A stretch of 64,000 nucleotides of DNA from Shimia sp040370365 (lineage in GTDB: Bacteria > Pseudomonadota > Alphaproteobacteria > Rhodobacterales > Rhodobacteraceae). A program made the translations under genes and the position numbers. Position 1 is the first letter of the stretch, and the number at the start of each line of letters is the position of its first letter. Below the pieces are notes generated by a model. That model was not told where the DNA came from and made no database searches. It saw only the letters and a list, made by a program, of their open reading frames with translations. Shown here piece by piece: positions 25,952 through 35,337 of the stretch. The stretch spans positions 310,001-374,000 of the forward strand of contig NZ_BAABWQ010000001.1 of assembly GCF_040370365.1 (NCBI RefSeq), read 5' to 3'.

Positions 25952-27715
25952 TCACTCCGCTGCTTCGATATCTTCATTTAAAATAGGCAGCTGTACTTCA
26001 AATACAGCCCCCCGCCCCTGACCATTGCGCGCTGTCAGCCGCCCGCCGAGGTCATTCACGATGCCAGAGGAAATTGCGAGCCCCAACCCGACACCTTCCC
26101 CCGGCTGTTTGGTGGTAAAAAACGGTTCAAACAGGTTGTTTAGATCTTCAATGCCGGGACCATTGTCGCGCACCGTCAAAGTGGCGGTTTCCCCTGCTGC
26201 CAAAAGGATTTCTATCTCTGGATCAGGTTCGGATTCCGTCGCATCCAATGCGTTGCGCAACAGGTTGATCATGACCTGCTCAATGCGCACGCGATCGCCC
26301 ATCACCCGCACAGACTCTGTCGGCACGATCTTGCCGATCCGAACCTGTCGTTGGCGCAATTGCGGCTCCATCATCGCCAAAGCGGAGGTGACCGCCTCCC
26401 CCATATCAACAGGACGAAATTCATCGCCCCCTTTGCGTGCATAAGATTTGAGCTGCTTGGTGATTGTTCCCATTCGTTCGATCAAGTCATCAATGCGCTG
26501 AAAAGACGTCAAAGCCTCATCAGGGCGATTGCGACTTACCAGCAGACGTGCGCCTGCCAGGTAGGTTTTCATCGCCGCCAACGGTTGGTTCAGCTCGTGA
26601 CTGACAGCGGCCGACATTTCACCAAGCGCCGCCAATTTCGAGCTTTGCGCCAAGCTTTGTTCCGCAACCTCAAGGCTCAATTGCATCCGTTCTCGTTCGG
26701 CAATCTCGCGTTGAAGACGTTGGTTCAGCCCACGCAGCTCCACACTTTCGCGCTGGAAAAACACCATGCGCGATGCACTCTTTCGCCCCACCAGATAGAA
26801 ACCAAGCGCCAAAAGGATGGCAAACCCCATGATTTCAAGAGCTAAGACGGCATTTACCTTCTCTCGAACGCTCGCGTAACTTGTGAAGCTGGCCATCTGC
26901 CAGCCTCGAAACGGAATGCGGGCGCCCATCCGCATCACAGCCTCGCCGCTCAAGTAAGCGTCCGCCGGGTCTTGTGTCCAATCCGCCGTGACCTTTATCG
27001 CCCGTTCAATCGCCCCAAGCGCCGGTTGCTTGGCCAATGCCTCCGCTTCCGTTGTACCGCGCCACCGAGGCTCACTCGCCAGAATGATAACGCCTTCGCT
27101 ATTGGTCACCAAAACGGCATCCGAAATTCCGGCCCAGGCCCGCTCAAATTTCTGCAAGTCCACTTCGACGGCGATCACACCTAACGTCCCACCACCGCTC
27201 TCAAGCCGACGCGAATAAATGAAGCGGTAAGCCCCACCCTCATTGCGCGCGATGGTGAACAAAGTCATGTTGGACCGCAGCGCGTTGATGAAAAACTCTT
27301 GTTCGCGATAGTGCGTTCCCAACCGCGTTCGATCGGTCGCGGCCACCGTGCGGCCGGTTTCATCAAGCAACAACAAAGAGGCTGCGCCAATCTCGTCCAC
27401 AAATGAAATCAAACGCTGAGTCGAGCTGGAAAAGTCCTGAGAATTCAGAGCCCCGATCAGCGCGGGGTCTTTTGCCAACAGCTGTGGCACAATAGCATTG
27501 CGTCGCAACTCACTGATAAGATTTCCAGAATACAGCGCAAGCCGCAGTTCCGCGCGGTTGCGCGTATTCGCGGTGAACCGATCTGTCAGAAAACTATTGG
27601 TGGTCCATATTGTGACACCTGCCACAATCGCAATCAGTGCCAAGGCCAGCCGCGCACGCCAACTGACGATGGCGGAAGGAACCTGTTTGTTTGCAGAAGA
27701 GGCACTTTGCGTCAT
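25952..27715 (-). CDS. dctB: DctB-like sensor histidine kinase
   Basis: A 587-residue membrane kinase. A first transmembrane helix lies at about residues 20-42, then a periplasmic double-Cache sensor (ELRRNAIVPQLLAKDPALIGAL, ATDRTRLGTHYREQEFF, in parts), and a second helix at about 285-310. The cytoplasmic part has a coiled coil (SVELRGLNQRLQREIAERE), HisKA with phosphorylated His in AVSHELNQPLAAMK, and HATPase boxes NLLRNALDAT, DNGPGIEDL and GVGLGLAIS. The layout fits DctB, which senses C4-dicarboxylates. It is cotranscribed with the response regulator. Confidence 0.9.
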   Translation of the reverse strand: MTQSASSANKQVPSAIVSWRARLALALIAIVAGVTIWTTNSFLTDRFTANTRNRAELRLALYSGNLISELRRNAIVPQLLAKDPALIGALNSQDFSSSTQRLISFVDEIGAASLLLLDETGRTVAATDRTRLGTHYREQEFFINALRSNMTLFTIARNEGGAYRFIYSRRLESGGGTLGVIAVEVDLQKFERAWAGISDAVLVTNSEGVIILASEPRWRGTTEAEALAKQPALGAIERAIKVTADWTQDPADAYLSGEAVMRMGARIPFRGWQMASFTSYASVREKVNAVLALEIMGFAILLALGFYLVGRKSASRMVFFQRESVELRGLNQRLQREIAERERMQLSLEVAEQSLAQSSKLAALGEMSAAVSHELNQPLAAMKTYLAGARLLVSRNRPDEALTSFQRIDDLIERMGTITKQLKSYARKGGDEFRPVDMGEAVTSALAMMEPQLRQRQVRIGKIVPTESVRVMGDRVRIEQVMINLLRNALDATESEPDPEIEILLAAGETATLTVRDNGPGIEDLNNLFEPFFTTKQPGEGVGLGLAISSGIVNDLGGRLTARNGQGRGAVFEVQLPILNEDIEAAE

Positions 27716-27751
27716 AGCCCGACACTACGCGCCTCTTGCTCAGGCCTCAAG

Positions 27752-28420
27752 TCAGGCTGTGGCAAACTGATCCATCAACGCGCGGAACATCGCCACCCCA
27801 TCGGTGCCACCGTGGCCGATATCCGCCGCCCGTTCCGGATGTGGCATCATTCCCAACACACGGCGGTTCTTGCTGACAACACCTGCGATGTCTGCAACAG
27901 ACCCGTTTGGGTTGTCGACATAGGAAAAAGCAATCCGATCATCATCCCGCAATTCCGCGAGTTTCTCGTCGGTTACAAAATAGTTCCCGTCGTGGTGCGC
28001 TATTGGCACATTCACCACATCGCCCGCGTTGTAGCCTGCAGTGAAGGCCGTCGCGGAGGTCTCCACTTTCAAACCAACGTTACGACAGATGTATTTCAGA
28101 CCACCGTTGCGGCGCAGCGCGCCGGGCAAAAGTCCGGTTTCTGTCAGAATTTGAAACCCGTTACACACGCCAAGCGCATATCCGCCGCGCTCTGCGTGTT
28201 TGATCAATGACTGACAAATAGGCGAATTGGCAGCAATCGCACCACAGCGCAAATAGTCGCCAAAGCTGAAACCGCCGGGCACGCCAACCATGTCGATGCC
28301 TTCAGGCAAGGCCGTATCTTTGTGCCACACCATCGTGACGTCCGCTCCGGCCTGCTCAAAGGCAACCGCTAGATCGCGATCACAGTTGGAGCCGGGAAAA
28401 ACAATGACCGCTGCTTTCAT
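27752..28420 (-). CDS. purQ: Phosphoribosylformylglycinamidine synthase, glutaminase subunit
   Basis: A 222-residue class I glutamine amidotransferase. N-terminus KAAVIVFPGSNCDRDLAVAF, nucleophile Cys in LGVCNGFQIL, and the His-Glu of the triad in MMPHPERAAD. It supplies ammonia to PurL for FGAM formation, step four of purine synthesis, with PurS as adaptor. It overlaps purS by ATGA. PurL itself is not in the window. Confidence 0.97.
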   Translation of the reverse strand: MKAAVIVFPGSNCDRDLAVAFEQAGADVTMVWHKDTALPEGIDMVGVPGGFSFGDYLRCGAIAANSPICQSLIKHAERGGYALGVCNGFQILTETGLLPGALRRNGGLKYICRNVGLKVETSATAFTAGYNAGDVVNVPIAHHDGNYFVTDEKLAELRDDDRIAFSYVDNPNGSVADIAGVVSKNRRVLGMMPHPERAADIGHGGTDGVAMFRALMDQFATA

Positions 28421-28650
28421 CAGGCCATCTCCACCCGGTAGCTTTCGATCACTGTGTTGGCGAGAAGCTTCTCACACATGTCCGTCACAGTGGCCTCGGT
28501 GGTGCCATCGGCCAGATCCAACTCGATCACCTTGCCCTGACGCACACCTTCCACACCGTCAAACCCAAGGCTACCAAGCGCATGGCGCACAGCCTCCCCT
28601 TGGGGGTCCAGAACGCCAGTCTTTAGCATGACATATACGCGGGCTTTCAT
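28420..28650 (-). CDS. purS: Phosphoribosylformylglycinamidine synthase subunit PurS
   Basis: A 76-residue protein of the usual length. MKARVYVMLKTGVLDPQGEAV at the start and the pattern LGFDGVEGVRQGKVIELDL are characteristic. PurS forms a dimer bridging PurQ and the small-type PurL. The ATG at 28650, preceded by a GGAGAG stretch, matches the family start; the frame upstream is open but unrelated. It is coupled to purQ through a four-base overlap. Confidence 0.96.
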   Translation of the reverse strand: MKARVYVMLKTGVLDPQGEAVRHALGSLGFDGVEGVRQGKVIELDLADGTTEATVTDMCEKLLANTVIESYRVEMA

Positions 28651-28756
28651 GAGGTCTCTCTCCGGTTGGGCATTAGGCGGGAGCGTCCCGCATTTTCTTG
28701 CCAAAAAGTCAGTTCCCAGCGCCCGAAACCGAGCGACGGAAAAACGGGGTGTCAGG

Positions 28757-29515
28757 TCAGTTCACCAAGGTCGGCTTTTGTGGGCCAGTGCCTTTTGGCA
28801 TCACACCCAAACGGCGGGCCACTTCAGCATAGGCATCCGTTAGATTGCCAAGGTCTCGGCGGAACACGTCTTTATCGAGTTTCTGTCCGCTTTCGATGTC
28901 CCACAAACGACAGCTGTCAGGGCTGATCTCATCTGCAACAACTAAACGCTGAAAGTCACCATCATACACACGTCCGATCTCGATCTTAAAATCGATCAGA
29001 CGGATACCAACGGCATACATCACGCCGCTCAAGTAGTCATTTACACGCAGCGCCAACCCGAGGATGTCGTCCATGTCCTGCTGGCTCGCCCAGCCAAAGG
29101 CTGCGATGTGCTCTTCAGACACCAACGGATCGCCGAGACTGTCATCTTTGTAGCAATACTCCACAATCGGACGTGGCAATTGCGTGCCTTCTTCAATGCC
29201 CAGACGTTTGCTCATGCTTCCCGCCGCATAGTTGCGCACGATCACTTCCAGTGGAATGATGTCACATTTGCGCACGAGCTGCTCACGCATGTTCATCCGC
29301 TTCATAAAATGCGTCGGCACGCCGATCTGCATCAAGCCGGTCATGAAATACTCGCTCAGACGGTTGTTGAGAACACCTTTTCCGTCGATCACGTCTTTCT
29401 TTTCAGCGTTGAACGCGGTGGCATCATCTTTGAAGTATTGCACAATGGTGTCAGGCTCGGGACCTTCAAACAAAATCTTGGCTTTGCCTTCATAGATTTT
29501 CTTGCCGCGGGCCAT
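28757..29515 (-). CDS. purC: SAICAR synthetase (phosphoribosylaminoimidazole-succinocarboxamide synthase)
   Basis: A 252-residue ATP-dependent ligase joining aspartate to CAIR. Start MARGKKIYEGKAKILFE with AAGGA upstream; family motifs are KDDATAFNAEKK, PLEVIVRNYAAGSMSKR, EYCYKDDSLGDPLVSEEH (in parts), LIDFKIEIGR and EISPDSCRLWD. It is followed by purS and purQ after 106 bases, so all three purine genes are probably one operon. It is divergent from the ATPase zeta-subunit gene. Confidence 0.97.
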   Translation of the reverse strand: MARGKKIYEGKAKILFEGPEPDTIVQYFKDDATAFNAEKKDVIDGKGVLNNRLSEYFMTGLMQIGVPTHFMKRMNMREQLVRKCDIIPLEVIVRNYAAGSMSKRLGIEEGTQLPRPIVEYCYKDDSLGDPLVSEEHIAAFGWASQQDMDDILGLALRVNDYLSGVMYAVGIRLIDFKIEIGRVYDGDFQRLVVADEISPDSCRLWDIESGQKLDKDVFRRDLGNLTDAYAEVARRLGVMPKGTGPQKPTLVN

Positions 29516-29668
29516 GTCTGTATCCTTCTTTGCCGGAATGAGTCCCGGATTTAGCCGCCCTCTTACTGGATGGGCCGCATTGTCGCAAGTATGGTCGCCC
29601 CTCTTGCGATCAATGCCATCAGTAGCCATATATTTTTTCTAAGTTTAGAGACGATGAGGACCGAAAAA

Positions 29669-29983
29669 ATGAGCACCTTTGACCAACGCGAGAACGCTTT
29701 CGAAGCCAAATTCGCACATGATGAAGAGATGGTATTTAAAGCAGACGCACGCGCAAACAAAAAGCTGGGCTTGTGGGCGGCAGAATTGCTTGGAAAAACT
29801 GGCGAGGCTGCGGAGGACTATGCAAAATCCGTGGTCGTTTCTGACTTTGAAGAAGCGGGGCACGATGATGTGATCCGCAAAGTTGTCGCGGACTTGGATT
29901 CCAAATCCGACGAAAGCACCATTCGCGCCAAACGCCGGGAATGTCTGGCGATGGCCAAAGAAGAAATTGCCAACGAAGCCTAA
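29669..29983 (+). CDS. F1-ATPase inhibitor zeta subunit (DUF1476)
   Basis: A 104-residue protein starting MSTFDQRENAFEAKFAHDEE, the known start and length of the alphaproteobacterial zeta subunit. Its N-terminal segment (about residues 1-19) is the inhibitory part that enters the F1-ATPase and blocks ATP hydrolysis; the remaining FKADARANKKLGLWAAELLG and following sequence form a helix bundle. GAGGA sits eight bases before the ATG, and a strong terminator follows, so it is a single-gene transcript, divergent from purC. The ATP synthase operon is not in this window. Confidence 0.95.
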   Translation: MSTFDQRENAFEAKFAHDEEMVFKADARANKKLGLWAAELLGKTGEAAEDYAKSVVVSDFEEAGHDDVIRKVVADLDSKSDESTIRAKRRECLAMAKEEIANEA

Positions 29984-30006
29984 GCGCACCCATCATTTAC
30001 GCCGAG

Positions 30007-30033
30007 ACGCGGGGGTGCACCCCGCGTTTTTTT
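30007..30033 (+). terminator. Terminator of the zeta-subunit gene
   Basis: Stem ACGCGGGG with CCCCGCGT around a five-base loop, followed directly by seven T, 23 bases after the stop codon. Confidence 0.95.
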
Positions 30034-30128
30034 ATGTCCAATTGAAGATGTTAAGCCTGCAGAAACCCTGCGCCAGATAGCTCTTTTGCCACTGTGGTGG
30101 ATGAATATTTTGGGCGGGAACCTAACGA

Positions 30129-32033
30129 ATGACGACGTTTCATACTATAAATAAGATGTTTCGGCACATTTTGCCGCTGGCTTTGGGCGTTGTGTGTTGT
30201 GTTGTATTGGCCCAACAGCTCGGCGACATGGACCTGTCCGCACTTTGGTCGGCGGTTATGAGCGTATCAATGTGGCAATGGGGTATGGCACTGGCGGCAA
30301 GTGCCGTGAGCTTCTTTGCGGTGGCACGTTACGACGTGATCGCACAACGCCACTTCCAAATGTCACATACCGCACCAGACGCCATGTTGACGGGCGCCAC
30401 AGCCATAGGTCTTGGCCAAACCCTCGGCGCGGGCGCTGTTGTGGGAACCTTCGTGCGCTGGCGTATGACACCAAATATGTCGTTTAAAGACGCCGCGCGC
30501 GTCACGGCTTTCGTCACCGTCACCTTTCTTGCGGCCCTAGCGGTCACCATCGCTATGGCCGCTCTTGCACTGCCCACGCCTCATATCCCAACGTTCTTGC
30601 CATATCTGATCCTTGCAGTGGCGCTCGGTGTGACTGTGTTGGCTTTTGTTTTTCCGGTTTTGTCGCGTCAAGGACGACGTGTCACGCTGCCAACGTTGCC
30701 TGCAATTGCCGCTCTTCTTGCGCTATGCCTCGTTGACACGGTATTTGCCGGTCTTGCTTTGTTTCTGCTTTTACCCGCAGATCTGGCCCTCAGCTTTGCA
30801 ACCCTCTTGCCGGTTTTTCTGATTGCCTTGGGCGCCGCGATCTTTTCGGGCACACCCGGAGGTGTCGGGCCCTTTGAGTTGACACTTTTGGCTCTCCTGC
30901 CAAATCATCCAGAGCCCGCTTTGATGGCAGCGGTTCTTGCCTTCCGCGCCATTTACTACGCGCTTCCCGCCATTCTCGCCGGCGCAGTCTTATTGCATCG
31001 CCTGACAAGGCCAAAAACCACGTTTGCCCCCCGACAAGCCCGTGCGTACCAAGCATTTGGCGACAGTCCGCTCACGTCGTCTTCCCGCGCCGAACTGGGC
31101 GTTATTCGCCAAAACGGAGGCGCCTTGATGTCATGTGAGGCCGGACGTTGCGGAATTGTGCGCATCGGCCAAACACTGGTGGCTCTGTTTGATCCCATCG
31201 AGGGCAACGCTCACACTATGGCACGGCCACTCAAACGCGCCGCGCGGGCGCAAAACCGGATCGCATGCAAATATAAAATCTCTGCACGACACGCCACCCA
31301 TGCCCGCAAAGCAGGCTGGGCGGTTGTGCACATTTCAGACGAAGCCATCATCTACCCAGAACAGCACACCGTTGACGGGCCAAAGTTTCGCCAATTGCGT
31401 CGCAAACTGCGCCACGCAGAACAGGCCAAACTGACGGTCGAACGCCCAACAACACATCTGCCACTGAATGATATGGCTCGCGTTTCCACGGCGTGGGAGA
31501 CCCGTCATGGCGTACCGCGCGGCTTGACGATGGGACGATTTGAGTCCCTTTACGTCGAACATCAAAACGTTTTCCTCGCCTACCAAAACGCGCGGCTTGT
31601 TGGATTTGTCAGCTTTCACGCCACCAAAGATGAATGGTGCCTTGATCTCATGCGCGTGCTTCCGGATGCGCCGGATGGCACAATGCACTTTTTGGTTCAG
31701 AAGGCCATTCAAGCGGCTCTGGAGGCAGATGTGACACGGGTCTCTTTGGCCGCCGCGCCAGCGACACCAACCGGTCGGACACAACTCGAAAGATTTCTGC
31801 GCAAACAGCACTTCAAACACGGAGGGGGCGCAGGGTTACGCCAATTCAAAGCGTGTTTCGCGCCACACTGGCAACCGCTCTTTATGGCGGCTCCCGGCCC
31901 GATTCAGCTGGGGATGGCTACTCTCGATCTGATCCGTGCCGTCAATTTGCGCAGCGCCCCCGCGACACCTATTATGCTGGCACCCGCCCTTCAGAACACA
32001 ACAGAAAAACAAACTTTGTCACAAACCTCATAA
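30129..32033 (+). CDS. MprF-like bifunctional membrane protein (lipid aminoacyl transferase)
   Basis: A 634-residue two-part protein. Residues 1-310 hold about eight transmembrane helices of the LPG-synthase/flippase type (TPGGVGPFELTLLALLP is a clear family segment). Residues 330-610 are a DUF2156 GNAT-like domain with CEAGRCGIV, DLMRVLPDAPDG, SLAAAPATPTGRTQ and RQFKACFAPHW, matching the transferase domain of MprF, which moves an amino acid from aminoacyl-tRNA to a membrane lipid. With about eight helices it is shorter than the 14-helix staphylococcal MprF. The amino acid and lipid cannot be told from sequence. Confidence 0.85.
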   Translation: MTTFHTINKMFRHILPLALGVVCCVVLAQQLGDMDLSALWSAVMSVSMWQWGMALAASAVSFFAVARYDVIAQRHFQMSHTAPDAMLTGATAIGLGQTLGAGAVVGTFVRWRMTPNMSFKDAARVTAFVTVTFLAALAVTIAMAALALPTPHIPTFLPYLILAVALGVTVLAFVFPVLSRQGRRVTLPTLPAIAALLALCLVDTVFAGLALFLLLPADLALSFATLLPVFLIALGAAIFSGTPGGVGPFELTLLALLPNHPEPALMAAVLAFRAIYYALPAILAGAVLLHRLTRPKTTFAPRQARAYQAFGDSPLTSSSRAELGVIRQNGGALMSCEAGRCGIVRIGQTLVALFDPIEGNAHTMARPLKRAARAQNRIACKYKISARHATHARKAGWAVVHISDEAIIYPEQHTVDGPKFRQLRRKLRHAEQAKLTVERPTTHLPLNDMARVSTAWETRHGVPRGLTMGRFESLYVEHQNVFLAYQNARLVGFVSFHATKDEWCLDLMRVLPDAPDGTMHFLVQKAIQAALEADVTRVSLAAAPATPTGRTQLERFLRKQHFKHGGGAGLRQFKACFAPHWQPLFMAAPGPIQLGMATLDLIRAVNLRSAPATPIMLAPALQNTTEKQTLSQTS

Positions 32034-32126
32034 TAGTCATGCAGCAAATGACATTGTGCACGGCGCTGCCCCATGGCAAATGGCGGCCAATACACACGTG
32101 GCGCCACCGCGCCCAAAGGAGTCCCT

Positions 32127-33143
32127 ATGACCAATGCTTTGTCTAAGCTCTTGGAAACCCGTGACTGGCTGATGGCCGACGGAGCAACCGGCACCAACTT
32201 GTTTAACATGGGCCTGAGCTCCGGTGACGCACCTGAACTCTGGAACGCGGATGAGCCCCAAAACATCAAGAAGCTCTACAGCTTGGCGGTCAACAATGGC
32301 TCCGACATCTTCTTGACCAACTCTTTTGGCGGCAACGCGTCACGTTTGAAACTGCATGACGCGCAGGGTCGTGTGCGCGAACTCAACCGCCTCGCCGCCG
32401 AAATAGGCCGTGACGTCGCAGACGCGGCTGGTCGCCCCATCGTAGTGGCGGGTTCAGTTGGCCCAACAGGTGACATCATGGAACCTGTCGGATCTCTTAC
32501 ACATGCCGATGCGGTAGAGATGTTTCATGAACAGGCTGAAGGGTTGAAAGAAGGCGGCGCAGATGTGCTCTGGCTGGAAACCATCTCCGCCCCTGAGGAA
32601 TACAAAGCCGCCGCCGAAGGTTTTGCTTTGGCGAATATGCCTTGGGTGGGCACAATGAGCTTTGACACCGCTGGTCGCACCATGATGGGTGTCACCTCTG
32701 CCGACATGACACAAATGGTCGAAGGTCTGTCAAACCCGCCCTTGGGCTTTGGTGCAAACTGTGGCGTCGGCGCTGCGGACCTGCTGCGCACTGTTCTGGG
32801 CTTCTCGGCTCAGGGCACAGAGCGCCCGATTGTTGCCAAAGGCAATGCGGGTATTCCGAAATACCACGATGGCCACATTCACTATGATGGCACACCCGAA
32901 TTGATGGCGGAATACGCGGTGATGGCACGTGATTGCGGTGCAACAATTATTGGCGGCTGCTGCGGCACCATGCCGGAACATCTGCACGCGATGCGTGATG
33001 CTCTGGAAAACCGCGCGCGTGGCGAGCGGCCAACACTCGAACAAATCACTGAAACACTCGGTGGCTTTTCATCTGCATCTGACGGCACTGGTGATGAGCC
33101 TGCACCGACCCGTGAGCGTCGCGGTCGCCGCCGCCGCGCATAA
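32127..33143 (+). CDS. Homocysteine S-methyltransferase module (BHMT/MetH N-terminal type)
   Basis: A 338-residue protein starting MTNALSKLLETRDWLMADG with AAAGGAG upstream. Zinc ligands of the homocysteine methyltransferase family are visible as GANCG near residue 215 and GGCCGT near residue 292. Early motif DGATGTNLFNMG and TNSFGGNASRL bind homocysteine in relatives. It carries no folate, B12 or activation domain, so a separate corrinoid protein must deliver the methyl group, or betaine does. The C-terminus ends in an Arg-rich tail (RRGRRRRA). It is usually annotated betaine-homocysteine methyltransferase; the nearby corrinoid gene favours a split MetH role. Confidence 0.88.
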   Translation: MTNALSKLLETRDWLMADGATGTNLFNMGLSSGDAPELWNADEPQNIKKLYSLAVNNGSDIFLTNSFGGNASRLKLHDAQGRVRELNRLAAEIGRDVADAAGRPIVVAGSVGPTGDIMEPVGSLTHADAVEMFHEQAEGLKEGGADVLWLETISAPEEYKAAAEGFALANMPWVGTMSFDTAGRTMMGVTSADMTQMVEGLSNPPLGFGANCGVGAADLLRTVLGFSAQGTERPIVAKGNAGIPKYHDGHIHYDGTPELMAEYAVMARDCGATIIGGCCGTMPEHLHAMRDALENRARGERPTLEQITETLGGFSSASDGTGDEPAPTRERRGRRRRA

Positions 33144-33166
33144 ATATACCGTTCACTCACAGTCCC

Positions 33167-33197
33167 AAAAGGCCCGGTGTTATTGCCGGGCTTTTTT
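33167..33197 (+). terminator. Terminator after the homocysteine methyltransferase gene
   Basis: GCCCGG (33172-33177) pairs with CCGGGC (33186-33191) and six T follow at once, 24-54 bases after the stop. Confidence 0.88.
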
Positions 33198-33309
33198 GCT
33201 GTCAGCTATTTTAGCTCAGCGCCAAACCACACCCGCGCCACAGGCGTGTTGCCCCACTCCTGACGGGGCGCACCGCCTTGCACGCAGACCGTTTGACGCA
33301 AAGAACTGT

Positions 33310-34395
33310 CTAAAACAACGCCAACTGACCATCACGCGCCAAAGGCACCTCAAACAAATCCTTGCGCAGCTCTGGCAACGTTTTGGACAGCCCAACCCTT
33401 ACGCGCGCTTTTTCAAAGCGCTGACCGATCATCTCTGCATAAAGCCCCTCGCCGCGCATGCGCTTTCCCCAAGCCGCCTCGTAGGTTTCGCCACCGTGCA
33501 TTTCGCGCACCCGCGCCATAACCTTTGCCGCACGGCCCGGGTATGCCTCTTGCAGCCATTCCTCAAACAACGGCGCAACCTCCCGAGGCAGGCGCAACAT
33601 GATCCAAGTGGCCGCTTGCGCACCAGCCTCAGCGCCTGCGTGTAGCAAGGCCTCCACCTCGTGATCACTCAATCCCGGCACCACAGGCGCCAACATAACG
33701 CGCACCGGAATGCCTGCCGCACTCAGCTTACGGATCATCTCAACTCGTCGCAGAGGCGCAGGACACCGCGGCTCCATCAGCCGCGACAGCTTGGCATCCA
33801 ATGTGGTCAACGACACACCAACCTGCGCCAGCCCTCGCTGCGCCATGTCACTCAGAATATCAATATCGCGCTCAATCAACGTGCCCTTGGTCACTATCGC
33901 CACAGGGTGGCGAAACCGTTGCAACACCTCAAGCACAGAGCGCATCACCCGATACCGCTGTTCCACAGGCTGATAGGGATCGGTGTTTGTGCCAATCGCC
34001 AATGTGTCCAAAGAGTAGTTTTTGCGCCGCAGTTCCGCCTCAAGCACCTCAGCCGCTTTGGGACGCGCCACCAGTTTGGTTTCAAAATCCAGTCCCGGCG
34101 ACAGTCCCAAGTAAGCGTGTGTCGGGCGCGCAAAACAATAGACACACCCATGCTCACATCCTCGATAAGGATTCAGCGAGCGGTCAAACGGAATATCGGG
34201 CGATTGATTGCGGCTGATCACACTGCGTGGGCGCTCTTCAGAGACCTCCGTGTGGAAGGGCTCGCGCGTCTCGGGGATCTCCCAGCCATCCTGCACCTCC
34301 TCTCGCACAGGCTCAAACCGGCTGGCATGATTGCTCACCGCACCGCGCGCACGCCGCCTTTCGGCATCAATTTTCTGGGTTTTGAAGTCTGACAT
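33310..34395 (-). CDS. Radical SAM protein (PA0069/SplB-like family)
   Basis: A 361-residue protein with the [4Fe-4S]-binding CEHGCVYCF (CxxxCxxC) near residue 83 in the context NPYRGCEHGCVYCFARPTH. Other family segments are IGTNTDPYQPVEQRYRVMR, VTKGTLIERDIDIL and PVRVMLAPVVPGLSD. The family is widespread and its reaction is unknown; members are often labelled spore-photoproduct-lyase-like. It lies between, and opposite to, the two methyl-transfer genes. It is divergent from the corrinoid protein with 218 bases between starts. Whether it takes part in that pathway is unproven. Confidence 0.9.
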   Translation of the reverse strand: MSDFKTQKIDAERRRARGAVSNHASRFEPVREEVQDGWEIPETREPFHTEVSEERPRSVISRNQSPDIPFDRSLNPYRGCEHGCVYCFARPTHAYLGLSPGLDFETKLVARPKAAEVLEAELRRKNYSLDTLAIGTNTDPYQPVEQRYRVMRSVLEVLQRFRHPVAIVTKGTLIERDIDILSDMAQRGLAQVGVSLTTLDAKLSRLMEPRCPAPLRRVEMIRKLSAAGIPVRVMLAPVVPGLSDHEVEALLHAGAEAGAQAATWIMLRLPREVAPLFEEWLQEAYPGRAAKVMARVREMHGGETYEAAWGKRMRGEGLYAEMIGQRFEKARVRVGLSKTLPELRKDLFEVPLARDGQLALF

Positions 34396-34613
34396 GCGCC
34401 AAAACTAGAACAAATAGAGAACACATGCAACAAACCCCATGATTTGGATGAAAAACTTTCATTGCAAACCCACTTTTTGCCTCTACACGTCGCACTCAGC
34501 CTTGGCTATGTCGCTATTCAGACAGTTTGCCGGGTGAAAAAGACCCACATCTGAGACAACAAAGAGCAAGCGACACCCACAATCGGGTGAAGCCATGGTA
34601 TGGGAATACGCGC

Positions 34614-35315
34614 ATGTCAGAAGACCAAGACGACATCATCCTGTCCGAATTGGACGACGAAGAACTTGTCCAGCAGATGTTTGACGATCTGTATGATGGC
34701 CTCAAAGAGGAAATCGAAGAGAGCGTGAACATCCTCCTGGAGCGCAATTGGCAACCTTATGATATTTTGACCAAAGCGCTCGTCGGCGGCATGACAATTG
34801 TCGGCGCGGACTTCCGCGATGGGATTCTGTTTGTACCTGAGGTGCTTCTGGCCGCAAACGCCATGAAAGGCGGCATGCACATTTTGAAGCCCCTTCTTGC
34901 CGAAACCGGCGCTCCCCGTATGGGATCAATGGTGATTGGGACTGTCAAAGGGGACATCCATGACATTGGCAAAAACCTTGTATCGATGATGATGGAAGGT
35001 GCAGGTTTCGAGGTCGTTGATTTGGGCATCAACAACCCCGTCGAGAGCTACCTTGAGGCGCTGAATGAACATCAGCCTGATATCCTTGGGATGTCCGCGC
35101 TTTTGACCACCACAATGCCCTATATGAAGGTGGTGATCGACACGATGATCGAAAAAGGCCTGCGCGATGACTACATCGTTTTGGTCGGTGGTGCGCCGCT
35201 CAACGAAGAATTTGGCAAAGCGATTGGTGCGGACGCATACTGCCGAGATGCCGCCGTTGCTGTGGAAACCGCCAAAGAATACGTGGCGCGCAAACACAAC
35301 CAGATGAGCGCCTAA
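34614..35315 (+). CDS. Corrinoid (B12-binding) methyl-carrier protein, MetH/MtbC type
   Basis: A 233-residue protein. Residues 1-100 form the helical cap (B12-binding domain 2) and residues 103-225 the Rossmann-like cobalamin domain. The lower-ligand motif DxHxxG is present as GDIHDIGKNLV with His116, followed by VVDLGINN and LVGGAPLNEEF. Such proteins carry a methyl group between methyltransferase modules. The homocysteine methyltransferase gene 1.5 kb upstream is the natural partner; a folate-binding (pterin) module is not in the window. The ATG at 34614 has GGGA eight bases upstream. Confidence 0.93.
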   Translation: MSEDQDDIILSELDDEELVQQMFDDLYDGLKEEIEESVNILLERNWQPYDILTKALVGGMTIVGADFRDGILFVPEVLLAANAMKGGMHILKPLLAETGAPRMGSMVIGTVKGDIHDIGKNLVSMMMEGAGFEVVDLGINNPVESYLEALNEHQPDILGMSALLTTTMPYMKVVIDTMIEKGLRDDYIVLVGGAPLNEEFGKAIGADAYCRDAAVAVETAKEYVARKHNQMSA

Positions 35316-35337
35316 ACACAGGTAAATCACGCTCCGC

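Noticed and set aside
32034..32126. Possible SAM or SAH riboswitch before the homocysteine methyltransferase gene
   Set aside because: The SAM-II and SAH consensus blocks are absent. Only a palindrome gtggcgccac near 32098 is present, not enough for a call. The region upstream of 34614 was also examined with the same result.
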